Position numbers and translations under genes: made by a program
NCBI GenBank assembly: GCA_028281325.1
Contig: JANQKC010000026.1
Location: forward strand, 151,561 to 215,560
Length of the DNA: 64,000 bases
Reading direction: 5' to 3'
From: Alphaproteobacteria bacterium
Lineage (GTDB): Bacteria > Pseudomonadota > Alphaproteobacteria > UBA8366
The notes under the pieces: model-generated
What the model saw: only the letters and a program-made list of their open reading frames with translations
Database searches by the model: none
What the model was told of the DNA's origin: nothing
Part shown: piece by piece, positions 52,009-61,403 of the stretch
How positions within the stretch are numbered: position 1 is the first letter of the stretch
Layout of the letters: the number at the start of each line of letters is the position of its first letter

Positions 52009-54387
52009 CAACGCCGCCTTGCCGAACAGCTTCTCCGGTCCCGTGAGCCAACCGCTCAACAACGGATCGTGCGGCGGATAGACCCCGACGGCATCGCCCG
52101 CCGAGACGTCGAACGCCGGCGCGTTCTGGCCCGAAAACAGCACGACGCTGCGTTCCGGCATGCCGTAGGCGATCGGATGGCGCGTATCCATCAACACGCG
52201 AAGCAGGCTGCCGCGCGCGTAAAATTCGGAGTCCGGCATGCCGTCGAGCGCGTCCTGCACCCGCAGATCAAGGTGCCGCATGGCGTATTGCGCCGCGCCG
52301 TCCCACGCGATCAGCGTGCCGCCGTCTTCGACGAACGCCCGCAGCGCCTTCGCGCCGCCCTCACCCAAACCGCCCGACAGCGCGTGCGGATAGTCCTGCG
52401 CGCTATGCCCGTCATGGATTTCTTCGGGTTTCTGATGCGGCAGCAGGATGACATCGAACCGGTCACGCAGATCGCCCTGCCGGACATCGGCATCCAACAA
52501 GGTTTCATACGGCAGTCCGTAGTCGTCGAACACGAAACGCGCCCAGCCTTCCTCCGCGGTCGCGACGTGGCTCTTGTACAAGCCGACCCGAGGAGTGGTC
52601 AGCTTCGATAACGGTCCCTTCGGGGCCGCGCCGACGGACGCCACCGTGACCGATTCCGCCTTGGCGATCTTGGCGACCAACGCATCCCGCTTGCCGCCGC
52701 CCTTGATGACGAAAGCGCCCGGCGCGACGCGCATGCCGTTGGCGTCCAGCGTTTCGGTCGCCCGGGAAACGGGCACCTTGTCCGCCAGCAGCCGGAAGAC
52801 CGCCTTATACGCCGCATTGCTTTCGCAGCCGAGGACATAGGCGGCGGCTTTCCCCTTGCCGCCTTTCGTCACACGACCCTTGGGCCGGAACGGCGCCGCC
52901 AACGGTTTCGTCTCGGCGTCGAGGGGCTCCTGCACTTCGACCACATCCACGCCCATCTGCAAGGGCAGGCTGTGGGCCGTGTTGTCGTAAGGCTGCACCG
53001 GCGGGCCGCCTTCGTAATGCCTGAGTTCGGGATACGGATCGTTGCCGAGCATCGTCCTCGCGAAGGCGCCGTACGGTTGGGCCAGCCGCACGAGACGGGT
53101 TCCCGCCGGGTAGGTGACGCCGTCGGCGACGAAATCCTCGGTCGCCTCCTCCAGTTCGACGGCCGCAAAATCGAGAATCTCCAGCATTTCTGCCGCCGTC
53201 ACCGGGTCCCGCTGGGATTGCGGCACCAGATAGGCGGCAGGGCCTCGTTGCTCCGCCACCGCATCCGCGCCGATGGCGTGAAAACCCCGCAGCCACCTAT
53301 CGCGATACCGGGCGGCGTTGCTGAGACAGGCCATCACGGCGGCATCGTCGTAGTCGACGATATCCCGAAGGCTCCACCGCCCGCCCTGCCAAGGCATCGG
53401 ATGGTTCCAGACGCGTTGGAACGGGTCCGCGCCCCGCGCGACGGTCAGTTCGCTCACGTCGAAATCGACCGGCGTCGCCAGCCTGACACTGGCCGCTTCG
53501 GACAGGATGCGCACACCGCCGTGGTAATGCTGATAGGCGCGGCTCGGGCTGTAGATGTCGTAGGTCACGTTGATGCCAACGCCCGCCTTGCCCTGCCCCG
53601 TCAATTCGGCGGCCATGGCCGACCCCATCATGGCGATGTTGGCCTGCAGGATCGGATGCACATTCGGGTCGATCGGGTCGATGAAGGGCGGCAGGATCAA
53701 CCGCATGCCGTCCTGCCGCGTCTGATGCATGTCGAACACGATCTGCGGATGCCACGCGTTGTGGCAGTGCTCGACCGCAAGCCGCGTCTCGGCCTGGGTG
53801 AACATGAACCAGTCGCGGTTGTTATCGTGCCCGGTATAGGTGTTGTACAGGAAGGGCGGATTGGCCCCTTCGTAATAGGTGCCGAGCGTGCTGTCGTACC
53901 AGTCCTTGACCATGGTCAGGCCGTCGGGGTTCAGGCAGGGCACGAGCAGAAAGATGACATTGTCGAGGATTTCGCGCACCGTTTCGTCGTCGCTGGTGGC
54001 GAGCCGATGCCCCACGAGCATCGACATCTGCGTCGCCCCGACCTCTGTGGCATGGATCGAACAGGTGACCAGCACGACCGTCTTGCCCTCGGCGATCAGG
54101 CTTTCCGCCTCGTCGCCGTCGGCGATGGTCCGCGGGTCCGCCAGTTTCGCCTGGATGTCGCGATAGCGGTCGAGCGACGCGATCGTCTCCGGCGCCGAAA
54201 TGGTGGCCATGATCAGCGGCGCGCCCTCGGTCGATTTGCCCAGTTCCGAAAGCTGCACCCGGTCCGAGGATTTCGCGAGCATTTCGAAGTAGTCGACGAT
54301 CTCCGGCCAATCGGCCAGCTTGCGATCCGCCCCCACCTCGAATCCGAGATGGTCACGCGGCGTTGGGATGGAGGAGTCCTGGGTCAT
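51883..54387 (-). CDS. M14-family zinc carboxypeptidase-like protein
   Basis: An 834-residue protein. The N-terminal catalytic domain (about 30-400) has zinc motif H-x-x-E in TCSIHATEVGATQ, substrate-binding PCLNPDGL and NNRDWF, a further His in FDMHQTRQDG, and the general-base Glu probably in ILSEAASVRL. The C-terminal half (about 560-834) looks like a glutamine-amidotransferase-like or flavodoxin-type accessory domain (FVEDGGTLIAWDGAAQYA). There is no signal peptide. ATG at 54387 is preferred over a GTG-rich extension upstream. Its 3' end is partly duplicated at 46229-46354. Confidence 0.85.
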   Translation of the reverse strand: MTQDSSIPTPRDHLGFEVGADRKLADWPEIVDYFEMLAKSSDRVQLSELGKSTEGAPLIMATISAPETIASLDRYRDIQAKLADPRTIADGDEAESLIAEGKTVVLVTCSIHATEVGATQMSMLVGHRLATSDDETVREILDNVIFLLVPCLNPDGLTMVKDWYDSTLGTYYEGANPPFLYNTYTGHDNNRDWFMFTQAETRLAVEHCHNAWHPQIVFDMHQTRQDGMRLILPPFIDPIDPNVHPILQANIAMMGSAMAAELTGQGKAGVGINVTYDIYSPSRAYQHYHGGVRILSEAASVRLATPVDFDVSELTVARGADPFQRVWNHPMPWQGGRWSLRDIVDYDDAAVMACLSNAARYRDRWLRGFHAIGADAVAEQRGPAAYLVPQSQRDPVTAAEMLEILDFAAVELEEATEDFVADGVTYPAGTRLVRLAQPYGAFARTMLGNDPYPELRHYEGGPPVQPYDNTAHSLPLQMGVDVVEVQEPLDAETKPLAAPFRPKGRVTKGGKGKAAAYVLGCESNAAYKAVFRLLADKVPVSRATETLDANGMRVAPGAFVIKGGGKRDALVAKIAKAESVTVASVGAAPKGPLSKLTTPRVGLYKSHVATAEEGWARFVFDDYGLPYETLLDADVRQGDLRDRFDVILLPHQKPEEIHDGHSAQDYPHALSGGLGEGGAKALRAFVEDGGTLIAWDGAAQYAMRHLDLRVQDALDGMPDSEFYARGSLLRVLMDTRHPIAYGMPERSVVLFSGQNAPAFDVSAGDAVGVYPPHDPLLSGWLTGPEKLFGKAALASVPVGAGRVVLMGFRVHFRAQARGTYKLLFNAILQAAASP

Positions 54388-55001
54388 GTCTCGGCCTGCT
54401 TGTTGCGGTGCGTCGGTCGGATGTATCGCGGCCTTGCCCGGGCCACCGGGCATTCAAGAGGCGCGCGTTTCGCAATAGATGTGATGCGCGGAAGGCACCG
54501 AAGGCGTGTACGGGGCGCGCGGAGAAAATACCCTGACGACTGACTGACTGCCCGCGCCCCATACCGGACCTTCACCCTAGCCTCATGCCGCGGCGATGCG
54601 CAATGGCGGGTCTCGGCGATCGATACCGTTTCACAACCGAACGTGTCGTTGCGGATCGGCGAAAAGAGGCCTCGGACCGAACTCGCGAGCTACCCTTCTC
54701 ACGCCGCCCACATTCGCGGGTTAGTCCGCATTTTCCAGACTATCATTTGCCATCTCGCCGCCATCGGCCCATCTTTTTTTTCGAAAGCGGTCTCGCACGA
54801 CGGCGCTCGCCAATGCCGCGTGCCTCCTAGGCGCGCATGGCGATGAAACACCGATACGCGGCCACGGCCCGTCGCCTCGAATCATAGGACCGCCGGCAAC
54901 AGGGGCCGACGTCGGAGCCGGACGATACGCCAGGCCCCGAGGCGCAGATTGCCGGGCGCGGCGAGAGACCGGAGTCGGCGCGTCAACACCCGACCAAGGC
55001 A
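54388..55001. other. Intergenic region without a recognisable gene
   Basis: 614 bases between the divergent peptidase and coiled-coil genes. Short frames exist, but none has a good start, a protein-like composition or a family resemblance. No clear repeat or RNA structure was seen. Confidence 0.5.
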
Positions 55002-56093
55002 TTGATGACGATGAAGAGGTCAATTGCCCCCCTATTGACGGAAACGACAATCATTCTGCTGATCGTTGGGATGGTGGCCGCGAGCCTTGTCGCGTACCAC
55101 CGGTCCGGTGGCCCCGCTCCTCTTTCCAATTGGGAAAAAGAGAAGGTCAGCCTCTCGCAAAAAACCAGTGCGTTGGAACGGGAGAACCGCACGTTGCGGG
55201 AGTCCGTTCGCGCGCTCGAAGCCGACCTTGCCGAACGGGCGGCGTCAACCGGTTCACGCGCTGATCCGCTGATCGACATAAAGGAATTGCAAGAACGCCG
55301 CGACCGCGCCCAAACATCCGCCCGAACGGCGACCGTCCAGGTCGCGAAAACCCGCAAGGCGCTTGCCGCGCTCGAAGAACAGCTCGACCGGAAAAAGACG
55401 CAATTGGAGACGATGAGCCGGGCCGCCGCGGCAGAGGAAGCCGCCCAGGCCGGGGCCCGGGAGTCGCTGCGCAAAGAGGTGGAAAAGCTGACACGGCAAG
55501 AAACCACCGCCGCCAAGCGCGCCGAAGCGGCCGGAGCGGAACTCGTCCGCGTGAACCAGGCGCTCGCGCGGCTCGAAACCACGCTCGGCGAACGGCAAGC
55601 CGAACTGAAGACGCTGTCGGAAGAGGTTGCCCATCGGGAAAACGCCTCGAAGCAAACGGCCCGGACCTTGGCATCCGAGATCGAGGCGTTGAAGATTCAA
55701 CGGGAACTGGCGGAGCGGCAAGTCGATGCCGGGAAATCGCAAGCGGAGCGGCTGCGGCGGGAGGTCGACGCGCTTCAAACGAAGCTCCGCGCCGACCAAG
55801 CGAGATTTAAATCGGTCGAGGACGCCATCCGCCGACGCAAGGCCGCGTTGGAGACGCTTCCTTCTCCCCGTCCGGAGCAGACGCCCGCGCAGGCAACCAA
55901 CAGAAATCTCTGCCTGGAAGCCTGGGCCCGCGTCGCCGCGGAACCCAAGGCCCGCGCGCGGTTGGCAGAGCTTCGGGAGAAGATCGCGGCGGCGGAAACC
56001 GAGCTTTGCGAATTGAACAAGCGGCGCGCGGCGGCCAAGGAGAGTCTTGGGCCGCCGACGAACGAACCCGACAGCCCACGGCAAGAGCCATAG
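55002..56093 (+). CDS. Membrane-anchored coiled-coil protein
   Basis: A 363-residue protein with one N-terminal transmembrane helix (about residues 15-34, ETTIILLIVGMVAASLVAY) and then an almost unbroken charged coiled coil to about residue 290 (repeated Glu/Lys/Arg/Ala/Leu heptads). The C-terminal 70 residues contain two Cys (NLCLEAWARVAAE, TELCELNKRR). No family is recognised. It could be a spacer or scaffold of the envelope. A possible first Met lies three codons earlier than the better MKRS start. Confidence 0.7.
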   Translation: MMTMKRSIAPLLTETTIILLIVGMVAASLVAYHRSGGPAPLSNWEKEKVSLSQKTSALERENRTLRESVRALEADLAERAASTGSRADPLIDIKELQERRDRAQTSARTATVQVAKTRKALAALEEQLDRKKTQLETMSRAAAAEEAAQAGARESLRKEVEKLTRQETTAAKRAEAAGAELVRVNQALARLETTLGERQAELKTLSEEVAHRENASKQTARTLASEIEALKIQRELAERQVDAGKSQAERLRREVDALQTKLRADQARFKSVEDAIRRRKAALETLPSPRPEQTPAQATNRNLCLEAWARVAAEPKARARLAELREKIAAAETELCELNKRRAAAKESLGPPTNEPDSPRQEP

Positions 56094-56181
56094 CACGGCG
56101 GGAGCGTCTTTGACTCCGTTCGGCCCTGCATGCCACTGATTGGGCATATACACGATTCTCGACATCCTTGGCGGAGACGGC

Positions 56182-57315
56182 ATGACAACGCGCATTGCGG
56201 TGATCGGAAATTCAATGCGGAACGCCGGCGCGCCGATGGCGGACGACCTGGCGCTCGGCGGACACGACGTGCGCCTCGCCCTGTGGCCCGATCAAGGCGA
56301 CCTTATGGCGGACATCCGGTCGACCGGCGGGATTTCGGTGACTGTCCCCGCCGAACGGACGCTATCCGGACGTAACGGGTTGGGTGTCCTTAGGATTCTG
56401 ACCAGCGATCCCGCCGAGGCGGTCGCCGGCGCCGATCTGGTGGTTCTGGACGTCGAGCCGTTGGAGCTGGAAGAACGGGCATCCACGCTCATCCCGCACC
56501 TCGAGAACGGCCAGGTTCTGTACGTCGCCAGCCACGGATACTGGGCGGGGCTGCGACTGGCGTCGCCGCTGCGAGCGGCCGACAAGGCCGGCGTCACCGT
56601 GATCGAGGGAACCGTGCCCAGCATGACCTCCAAACGGACCGGCGCCGAGATCACGTCCTATCTCTTGCGGCATCACGTTCCCATCGCCGCGTTTCCCGCC
56701 AATCGCATGGCGGAGGCCGAGCGGTTCCTGCCGCTGATCACGGCGTCGGCGGAATGTCGGCGGAACGTTATCGAGACCAATTTCGAAAACATGAACATGC
56801 TGGTGCATCCGGCGATGACGCTTCTCAACGTCGGGTATTTCGACCGGGCCGCGGCCGCCGGCGAACCGATCAGTTTCTACGGAACCGGCAATACCATCCA
56901 CGCGGGTAAGCTCGCCGAAGCGCTCGATGCGGAACGCCCGGCGGTCTGCGATGCGTTCGGCGTCCGGTTTCGATCGCTGCTCGACCATATTCACCGCCTA
57001 TACGGCGCCGGCGGGGACACGGTGCACGACGCCGTGCAGGAATCGCCGGGATACGGCAAAACCGGCGCCACGCGCGCCGACATCTGGCAAACATGGATGG
57101 AAGGCGATCTCCCGCTTGCCCATGTTCCCTTCGTGCAATTGGCGGAGACGGCGGGATTGACCGTGCCCTTGCACCGGGGGTTCGTCGACATCATCGACGC
57201 GTTGCTGGGCGGCAATTCCTGGCAGGACGGCCTTACCCTCGACCGGCTCGGCCTCGCCGGCATGTCCATCGACCAGATCCGCGCCTATGTCGAAACAGGA
57301 AATCCCGGTGGATAG
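56182..57315 (+). CDS. NAD(P)-dependent octopine/nopaline dehydrogenase-like protein
   Basis: A 377-residue dehydrogenase. N-terminal Rossmann domain starting TRIAVIGNSMRNAGAPMADDLALGGHDV; the glycine motif is looser than usual. The C-terminal helical domain has ENMNMLVHPAMTLLNVG, with the catalytic-type His in NMLVHPA, then SFYGTGNTIHAGKLAEALDAE. These are marks of the octopine-dehydrogenase domain, whose members join amino acids and oxo acids (opine-type) or reduce related compounds. ATG at 56182 follows GGCGGAGACGG; an upstream ATG at 56140 is less likely. Confidence 0.82.
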   Translation: MTTRIAVIGNSMRNAGAPMADDLALGGHDVRLALWPDQGDLMADIRSTGGISVTVPAERTLSGRNGLGVLRILTSDPAEAVAGADLVVLDVEPLELEERASTLIPHLENGQVLYVASHGYWAGLRLASPLRAADKAGVTVIEGTVPSMTSKRTGAEITSYLLRHHVPIAAFPANRMAEAERFLPLITASAECRRNVIETNFENMNMLVHPAMTLLNVGYFDRAAAAGEPISFYGTGNTIHAGKLAEALDAERPAVCDAFGVRFRSLLDHIHRLYGAGGDTVHDAVQESPGYGKTGATRADIWQTWMEGDLPLAHVPFVQLAETAGLTVPLHRGFVDIIDALLGGNSWQDGLTLDRLGLAGMSIDQIRAYVETGNPGG

Positions 57316-57570
57316 GGCCGGTCGGATCGAACACGGTCTATTGGCGACTATTCGACAGTTCGAATGGCGGGCGATGCGAGATGAAAATGCGAACCACGCC
57401 TTCGCCGCAGCGCTGCAACAACATGGCTGACAAATGCACCACGCCGCTTGATTCTGCGCCATAGCGCGGGCGCAGTATGTCGCAATTGACGCGTATCAAA
57501 GCTTACATTCAGACTCGGCATTAGCATCGCCTTTCGGAGAGGACCCTCAACACATTGAAGTGAGGATCAC

Positions 57571-57699
57571 ATGACGATTTCACCGATGCTCTTCATTTGC
57601 CTCTTTCTTGCCGGCTTCGGGATTTTCCTGATTGGAGCCGGCGTGATCTGGTGGGTCTCGCTACAAGCCAGAAAACTCGGATTGGAAAAGAGCCCCTGA
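57571..57699 (+). CDS. Small single-helix membrane protein (42 residues)
   Basis: ATG at 57571 follows GTGAGGATC. The peptide has one strong transmembrane helix (residues about 4-30, LFICLFLAGFGIFLIGAGVI) and a short basic tail (LQARKLGLEKSP). Typical composition for a real small membrane protein, but no homologue is recognised. It lies 71 bases upstream of the DUF4332-like gene. Confidence 0.55.
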   Translation: MTISPMLFICLFLAGFGIFLIGAGVIWWVSLQARKLGLEKSP

Positions 57700-57770
57700 T
57701 TCTGCAACCGCCACGCTGTTTCGGAATTTTCTCCGTCGCGCATCGCCGGCGTCGTCCCCGAGGACAAACC

Positions 57771-58445
57771 GTGACACGCTATTATCTCGACGACCGCTCG
57801 ACCGATCTGGCCGCTTTGCAGAAGCGCCTTGAAGCCTCCGATCTGATTCCGAGCCAGGTCCCCTTGCTCTGCGGGCTCGACGCCAAACTGACCGCTCTTC
57901 ACGCTGCAGGGATACACTCGCTCGCGGATCTTCGAACCGCGCTCAAATCGAAAAAGGCCTTGGCGTCCCTGTCGGCAGCGTCCGGTGTCGACCCGGACTA
58001 CCTTCGATTGCTCAAGCGGGCAGTTGGTGGGTTCTTCCCGAATCCAAGATCGCTGGATGAAGTTGACTGGTTGGAGAGCGACATCGTCTCGCGTCTCAAG
58101 GAGGCGCGTGTAATGAACACCCGGACGCTGTTCGAGGCGGCGTCCGACGGAGCAGATGCATTGGCGAAGGAAATCGGCGCGGATGTAGACGATTTGACGG
58201 AACTCGTCGCGATCGCCGATCTATGCCGCATTCAGTGGGTCAGTGCAAAATATGCCAGGGCACTGCTGGCCGCCGGTCACACCAGCGCCGCGGCTGTCGC
58301 CAAGGCTGATCCTGAAACCCTCTTCCATGCGATCGCGAACACGAATCAGCGTGCCAAATTCTACAGAGGCACGGTGGGATTGAGAGACGTCAAACGATTG
58401 GTGGCGGCCGCAGCCTATGTTCCGCCAACACCGGATCAAAAGTAA
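57771..58445 (+). CDS. DUF4332-like helix-hairpin-helix protein
   Basis: About 224 residues from a GTG start at 57771 after GAGGACAAA. Repeated helix-hairpin-helix-like units: LDAKLTALHAAGIHSLADLRTAL, SAASGVDPDYLRLLKRAVGG and IQWVSAKYARALLAAGHTSA, the layout of DUF4332 proteins. Function is unknown; HhH units could bind nucleic acid. The frame is open upstream to 57597 but that part overlaps the small membrane gene in another frame. Confidence 0.7.
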   Translation: MTRYYLDDRSTDLAALQKRLEASDLIPSQVPLLCGLDAKLTALHAAGIHSLADLRTALKSKKALASLSAASGVDPDYLRLLKRAVGGFFPNPRSLDEVDWLESDIVSRLKEARVMNTRTLFEAASDGADALAKEIGADVDDLTELVAIADLCRIQWVSAKYARALLAAGHTSAAAVAKADPETLFHAIANTNQRAKFYRGTVGLRDVKRLVAAAAYVPPTPDQK

Positions 58446-58574
58446 CCGCTGACCGCGGACGTCTTTGGCGCATCGAACCGCCTTATCGCTCCGCAGACAC
58501 TGTCCTATATCGCGGCTCGCGCTGGCTTCACCAGCGCTGATGAGCGGCACAGTATCAGAAGAGGTCAAGTTGAA

Positions 58575-59408
58575 GTGTATTTAGAACTGTACGACTTCAA
58601 TCAAAAACCCGAGCCATTTTCCCACTACACTACGGACACGCTCTGGACGGATCCTTGGATCGCACAGCAAATGCTGAAAACGCATCTGGATCAAGGCACT
58701 GATTTGGCCTCCCGCCGGATTCAGACCATTGACCGCATTGTGGGATGGCTCGATCGAAAGATTGGCCTGTCGGGTAAGAAGGTCTGCGATCTGGGCTGTG
58801 GGCCGGGCCTCTATGCAACGCGCATGGCGGCAAGGGGCGCGAAGGTGATCGGCGTCGATTTCTCGACCGTCTCCCTCACCTATGCGCGATCCGAAGCCGC
58901 CGCCCGGAATCTGGAGATCGAATACCGGGAAGCCGATTATCTGACCGACGATCTGCCCGGTGAACAGGATATCGTCAGCTTGATCTATTGTGATTTCTGC
59001 ACCCTCTCGCCCGAGAAGCGACGCACACTTCTGAAGCGGATCAAAGGGATGCTGAACCCGGGCGGGAGGTTCGTATTCGACGTGTCCACCACGCGGCAAT
59101 TCACGGAGCGGCGCGAAGTCGCAACCTACGGTCACCGTCCTATGGGAGACTTTTGGTCACCGGATGACCATTTCGCTTTCCATACCACCTTTCTCTACGA
59201 TCAGGAAAAGATCACCCTCGACCGCTATCTGATCGTTGGTCCGCAACGCCGGTTCGAGATATTCAACTGGATGCAGTATTTCGACCCCGAGAAGCTCTCG
59301 AGCGAAGTGCGCGATGCCGGGCTTGTCGTTGAGGAAGCCCTCAACGTCATGACCGGAGAAGCTTGGACGCCAGAGACAGAAGAACTTGCTCTTATTTCCC
59401 GCGCGTGA
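58575..59408 (+). CDS. Class I SAM-dependent methyltransferase
   Basis: A 277-residue methyltransferase starting with GTG at 58575. SAM motif I is VCDLGCGPGLYATRMAARGA, motif II VIGVDFS, and a later LNPGGRFVFDVST. The C-terminal half carries extra strands (FHTTFLYDQEKITLDRYLIV). The substrate is unknown. It stands alone; downstream sequence is the degraded tRNA-fragment region. Confidence 0.85.
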   Translation: MYLELYDFNQKPEPFSHYTTDTLWTDPWIAQQMLKTHLDQGTDLASRRIQTIDRIVGWLDRKIGLSGKKVCDLGCGPGLYATRMAARGAKVIGVDFSTVSLTYARSEAAARNLEIEYREADYLTDDLPGEQDIVSLIYCDFCTLSPEKRRTLLKRIKGMLNPGGRFVFDVSTTRQFTERREVATYGHRPMGDFWSPDDHFAFHTTFLYDQEKITLDRYLIVGPQRRFEIFNWMQYFDPEKLSSEVRDAGLVVEEALNVMTGEAWTPETEELALISRA

Positions 59409-59831
59409 ACGCTATGCGGTCGCGGCATGGAAAACGAGCCCGCTTCGTCCGAGAGCCGTCATGTTAATCAGCGCAGCATAGTTTCGCATAATCGGCGGCA
59501 AATGGCGGAGAAACAGAGATTCGAACCCAGGGTGCGCTCGCGCGCAGAACGGTTTTCGAGGTTGGCAATCGCCATGCCGGCCGGCATGCCGGTGTATCCA
59601 ACAGAACGGATGTCCGAGCGGCAATCAACGGGTCCCAAGGTGGTTACAACGGCCGCAGCGCTTGCGGCATGGAAGGTTATTGATAACACATAGCCGCCCG
59701 ACCTTCGCAACATACGTCCGGTTCCGGTGGCGTCGCCGCGACGGCCTCGTGATTTGAGCCAATTGATCCTGATCATCGAAGCGGGACGGTATCGCTGCCA
59801 CGTTCGGCTGGAACGAGTGGAAAGCAATTTC
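59409..59831. other. Gene-poor region holding a tRNA-Ser 3' fragment
   Basis: 423 bases with no confident gene. It holds the tRNA-Ser fragment at 59503-59560. Open frames run across the fragment on both strands, but they read through RNA-derived sequence and are unlikely to be real. Confidence 0.6.
59503..59560 (-). other. 3' half of a tRNA-Ser, degraded (attachment-site-like), copy 1
   Basis: On the minus strand the 58 bases read from the anticodon loop (CTCGAAAACC, anticodon CGA) through the long variable arm and T arm (GGGTTCGAATC) to the encoded CCGCCA end. The 5' half is missing. The T stem carries mismatches, so this copy is not functional. It matches 63693-63750 with 5 differences. 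Confidence 0.8.
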
Positions 59832-61394
59832 ATGTCCGAAAACTACGATGCAATCGTCATTGGATCTGGTCTTGGCGGATTGACCGCGGGAGCCCTCTTC
59901 GCCAGGACGGGCGCGAGGGTCCTGCTCCTCGAACGCAACAAATCGTTCGGGGGGGCCGCCACGACCTATCGTCATGGCGCGCTGACGGTCGAGGCCTCGC
60001 TGCATGAAACCACACATCCCGATGCGCCGGTGGACCCCAAACACGAGGTTTTTGAAGCCCTCGACCTCGAGGCGGATATCGACCTGGTGCCCGTGGAAAA
60101 CTTCCATGAAATACACTGCCCGTTGATCGGAGATCCCTTCATCCTGCCGCATGGATTCGATGCCGTCGAAGCGCGGCTTGTCGAGCGCTTCCCGCATTAA
60201 AGTGAAAAAATCCACGCTTTCCTGCGTCAAGTGAAGCGCACCCACAACGCTGTTGAGTTCCTGAGCAATGAGCATGGCGTGTTGTGGCGGCTAGCCCATG
60301 CCGCCGAACTGCCGCTCAACCTTTGGGCGGTCTTGCGCGACATGCGGTCTTCGCTTTCGGAGGTGTTTGCGCGCCATTTCGGCGATGACGAAGCGGTCAA
60401 ATTCGCCCTGGCGGCGAACCTGCCGTACTACGCCGATGATCCCGATACGTTCTGGTGGCTCGGCTATGCCATGGCGCAAGGCGGCTACCTGCGAAGCGGC
60501 GGCTACTACATCAAAGGGGGCTCCCAAACCCTGAGCAATCGTCTGGTCGAGATCATTCGCGAAGAGGGCGGCGAGACCTTGAGCGGATGCGAGGCCGTCG
60601 CCATCGATGTCGGCCCCGCCGGCGAGGCCGTCGGCGTACGCTATCGATCGGCGTCGGACGGCGCGGATACCCTTGCCCTCGCTCCGGTGATCTTTGCGAA
60701 CGCGGCCCCCCATGTCATCGAGGGATTGCTGCCAGCCGAGCATCGCGCGGCGTTTATGCAGCCCTATCGGGACCGGCCGGTCTCGATCTCGTTGTTTTCC
60801 GTCACCCTCGGCTTGAACAAGCGGCCCTCCGCGTTCGGTGTCACGAGCTACTCCACCCAACTTATACCGGCCTGGATGGAGCGGCTCGGCGACTACAAGC
60901 GCAGCGCCGAGCTGATGGGCGACATGCCCGGAGACAGGATGCCGGCAATGGGCGTCGTCGACTACAGCCAGATCGACAGCGGGCTGACGGATAACGGGGT
61001 CTTTCCGATCAACGCGGTCTGTGCGGACCGGCTGGAAAACTGGCAGGGCTTGAGCGACGACGCATACACGGAAAAGAAGGACACCTGGCTTCGCGCGATC
61101 ATCCGCCGCCTCGACGAGGAGTGGCCGGGACTCGCGGACGCCGTGGTCGAGACGACGGTGACGACCGCGCGATCGCTGCACGAGTATCTGAACACGCCGG
61201 GCGGCGCCGTCTACGGCTTCGCGATGCGTCCGCCGGAGCACTTGCTGACAGGGCCGCCGCGATCCGTGGAGACAACTATTAACGGGTTGTGGATGGCGTC
61301 TTCCTTCGCCGGCTTCGGCGGCTTCACCGGGGCGATGGCCGTCGGCGCCCTGGCGGCACAGACTGCCATGCGCGACGCCACGATCGGAAAATAG
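59832..61394 (+). pseudogene. FAD-dependent oxidoreductase (phytoene desaturase/carotenoid isomerase type) with an in-frame stop
   Basis: From the ATG at 59832 the frame encodes DAIVIGSGLGGLTAGALFAR and FGGAATTYRHGALTVEASLHE, then meets TAA at 60198-60200. The same frame continues without another stop to 61394: SEKIHAFLRQVKRTHNAVEF, then GGYYIKGGSQTLSNRLVEII and SSFAGFGGFTGAMAVGALAAQ. No frameshift is needed, so one substitution (from CAA or GAA) explains the break. The joined protein would be about 520 residues, the normal length. It is probably a pseudogene, or two coding pieces, unless the stop is a sequencing error. Confidence 0.85.
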
Positions 61395-61403
61395 GCGCCG
61401 CGA

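Noticed and set aside
54585..54846. Short plus-strand frames between the peptidase and coiled-coil genes
   Set aside because: They lack ribosome sites and any family resemblance.
59503..59560. Functional tRNA-Ser gene
   Set aside because: The acceptor 5' strand, D arm and half of the anticodon stem are absent in both this copy and 63693-63750.
59412..59833. Minus- and plus-strand frames across 59.4-59.8 kb
   Set aside because: They read through the tRNA-Ser fragment, so translation is very unlikely to be meaningful.
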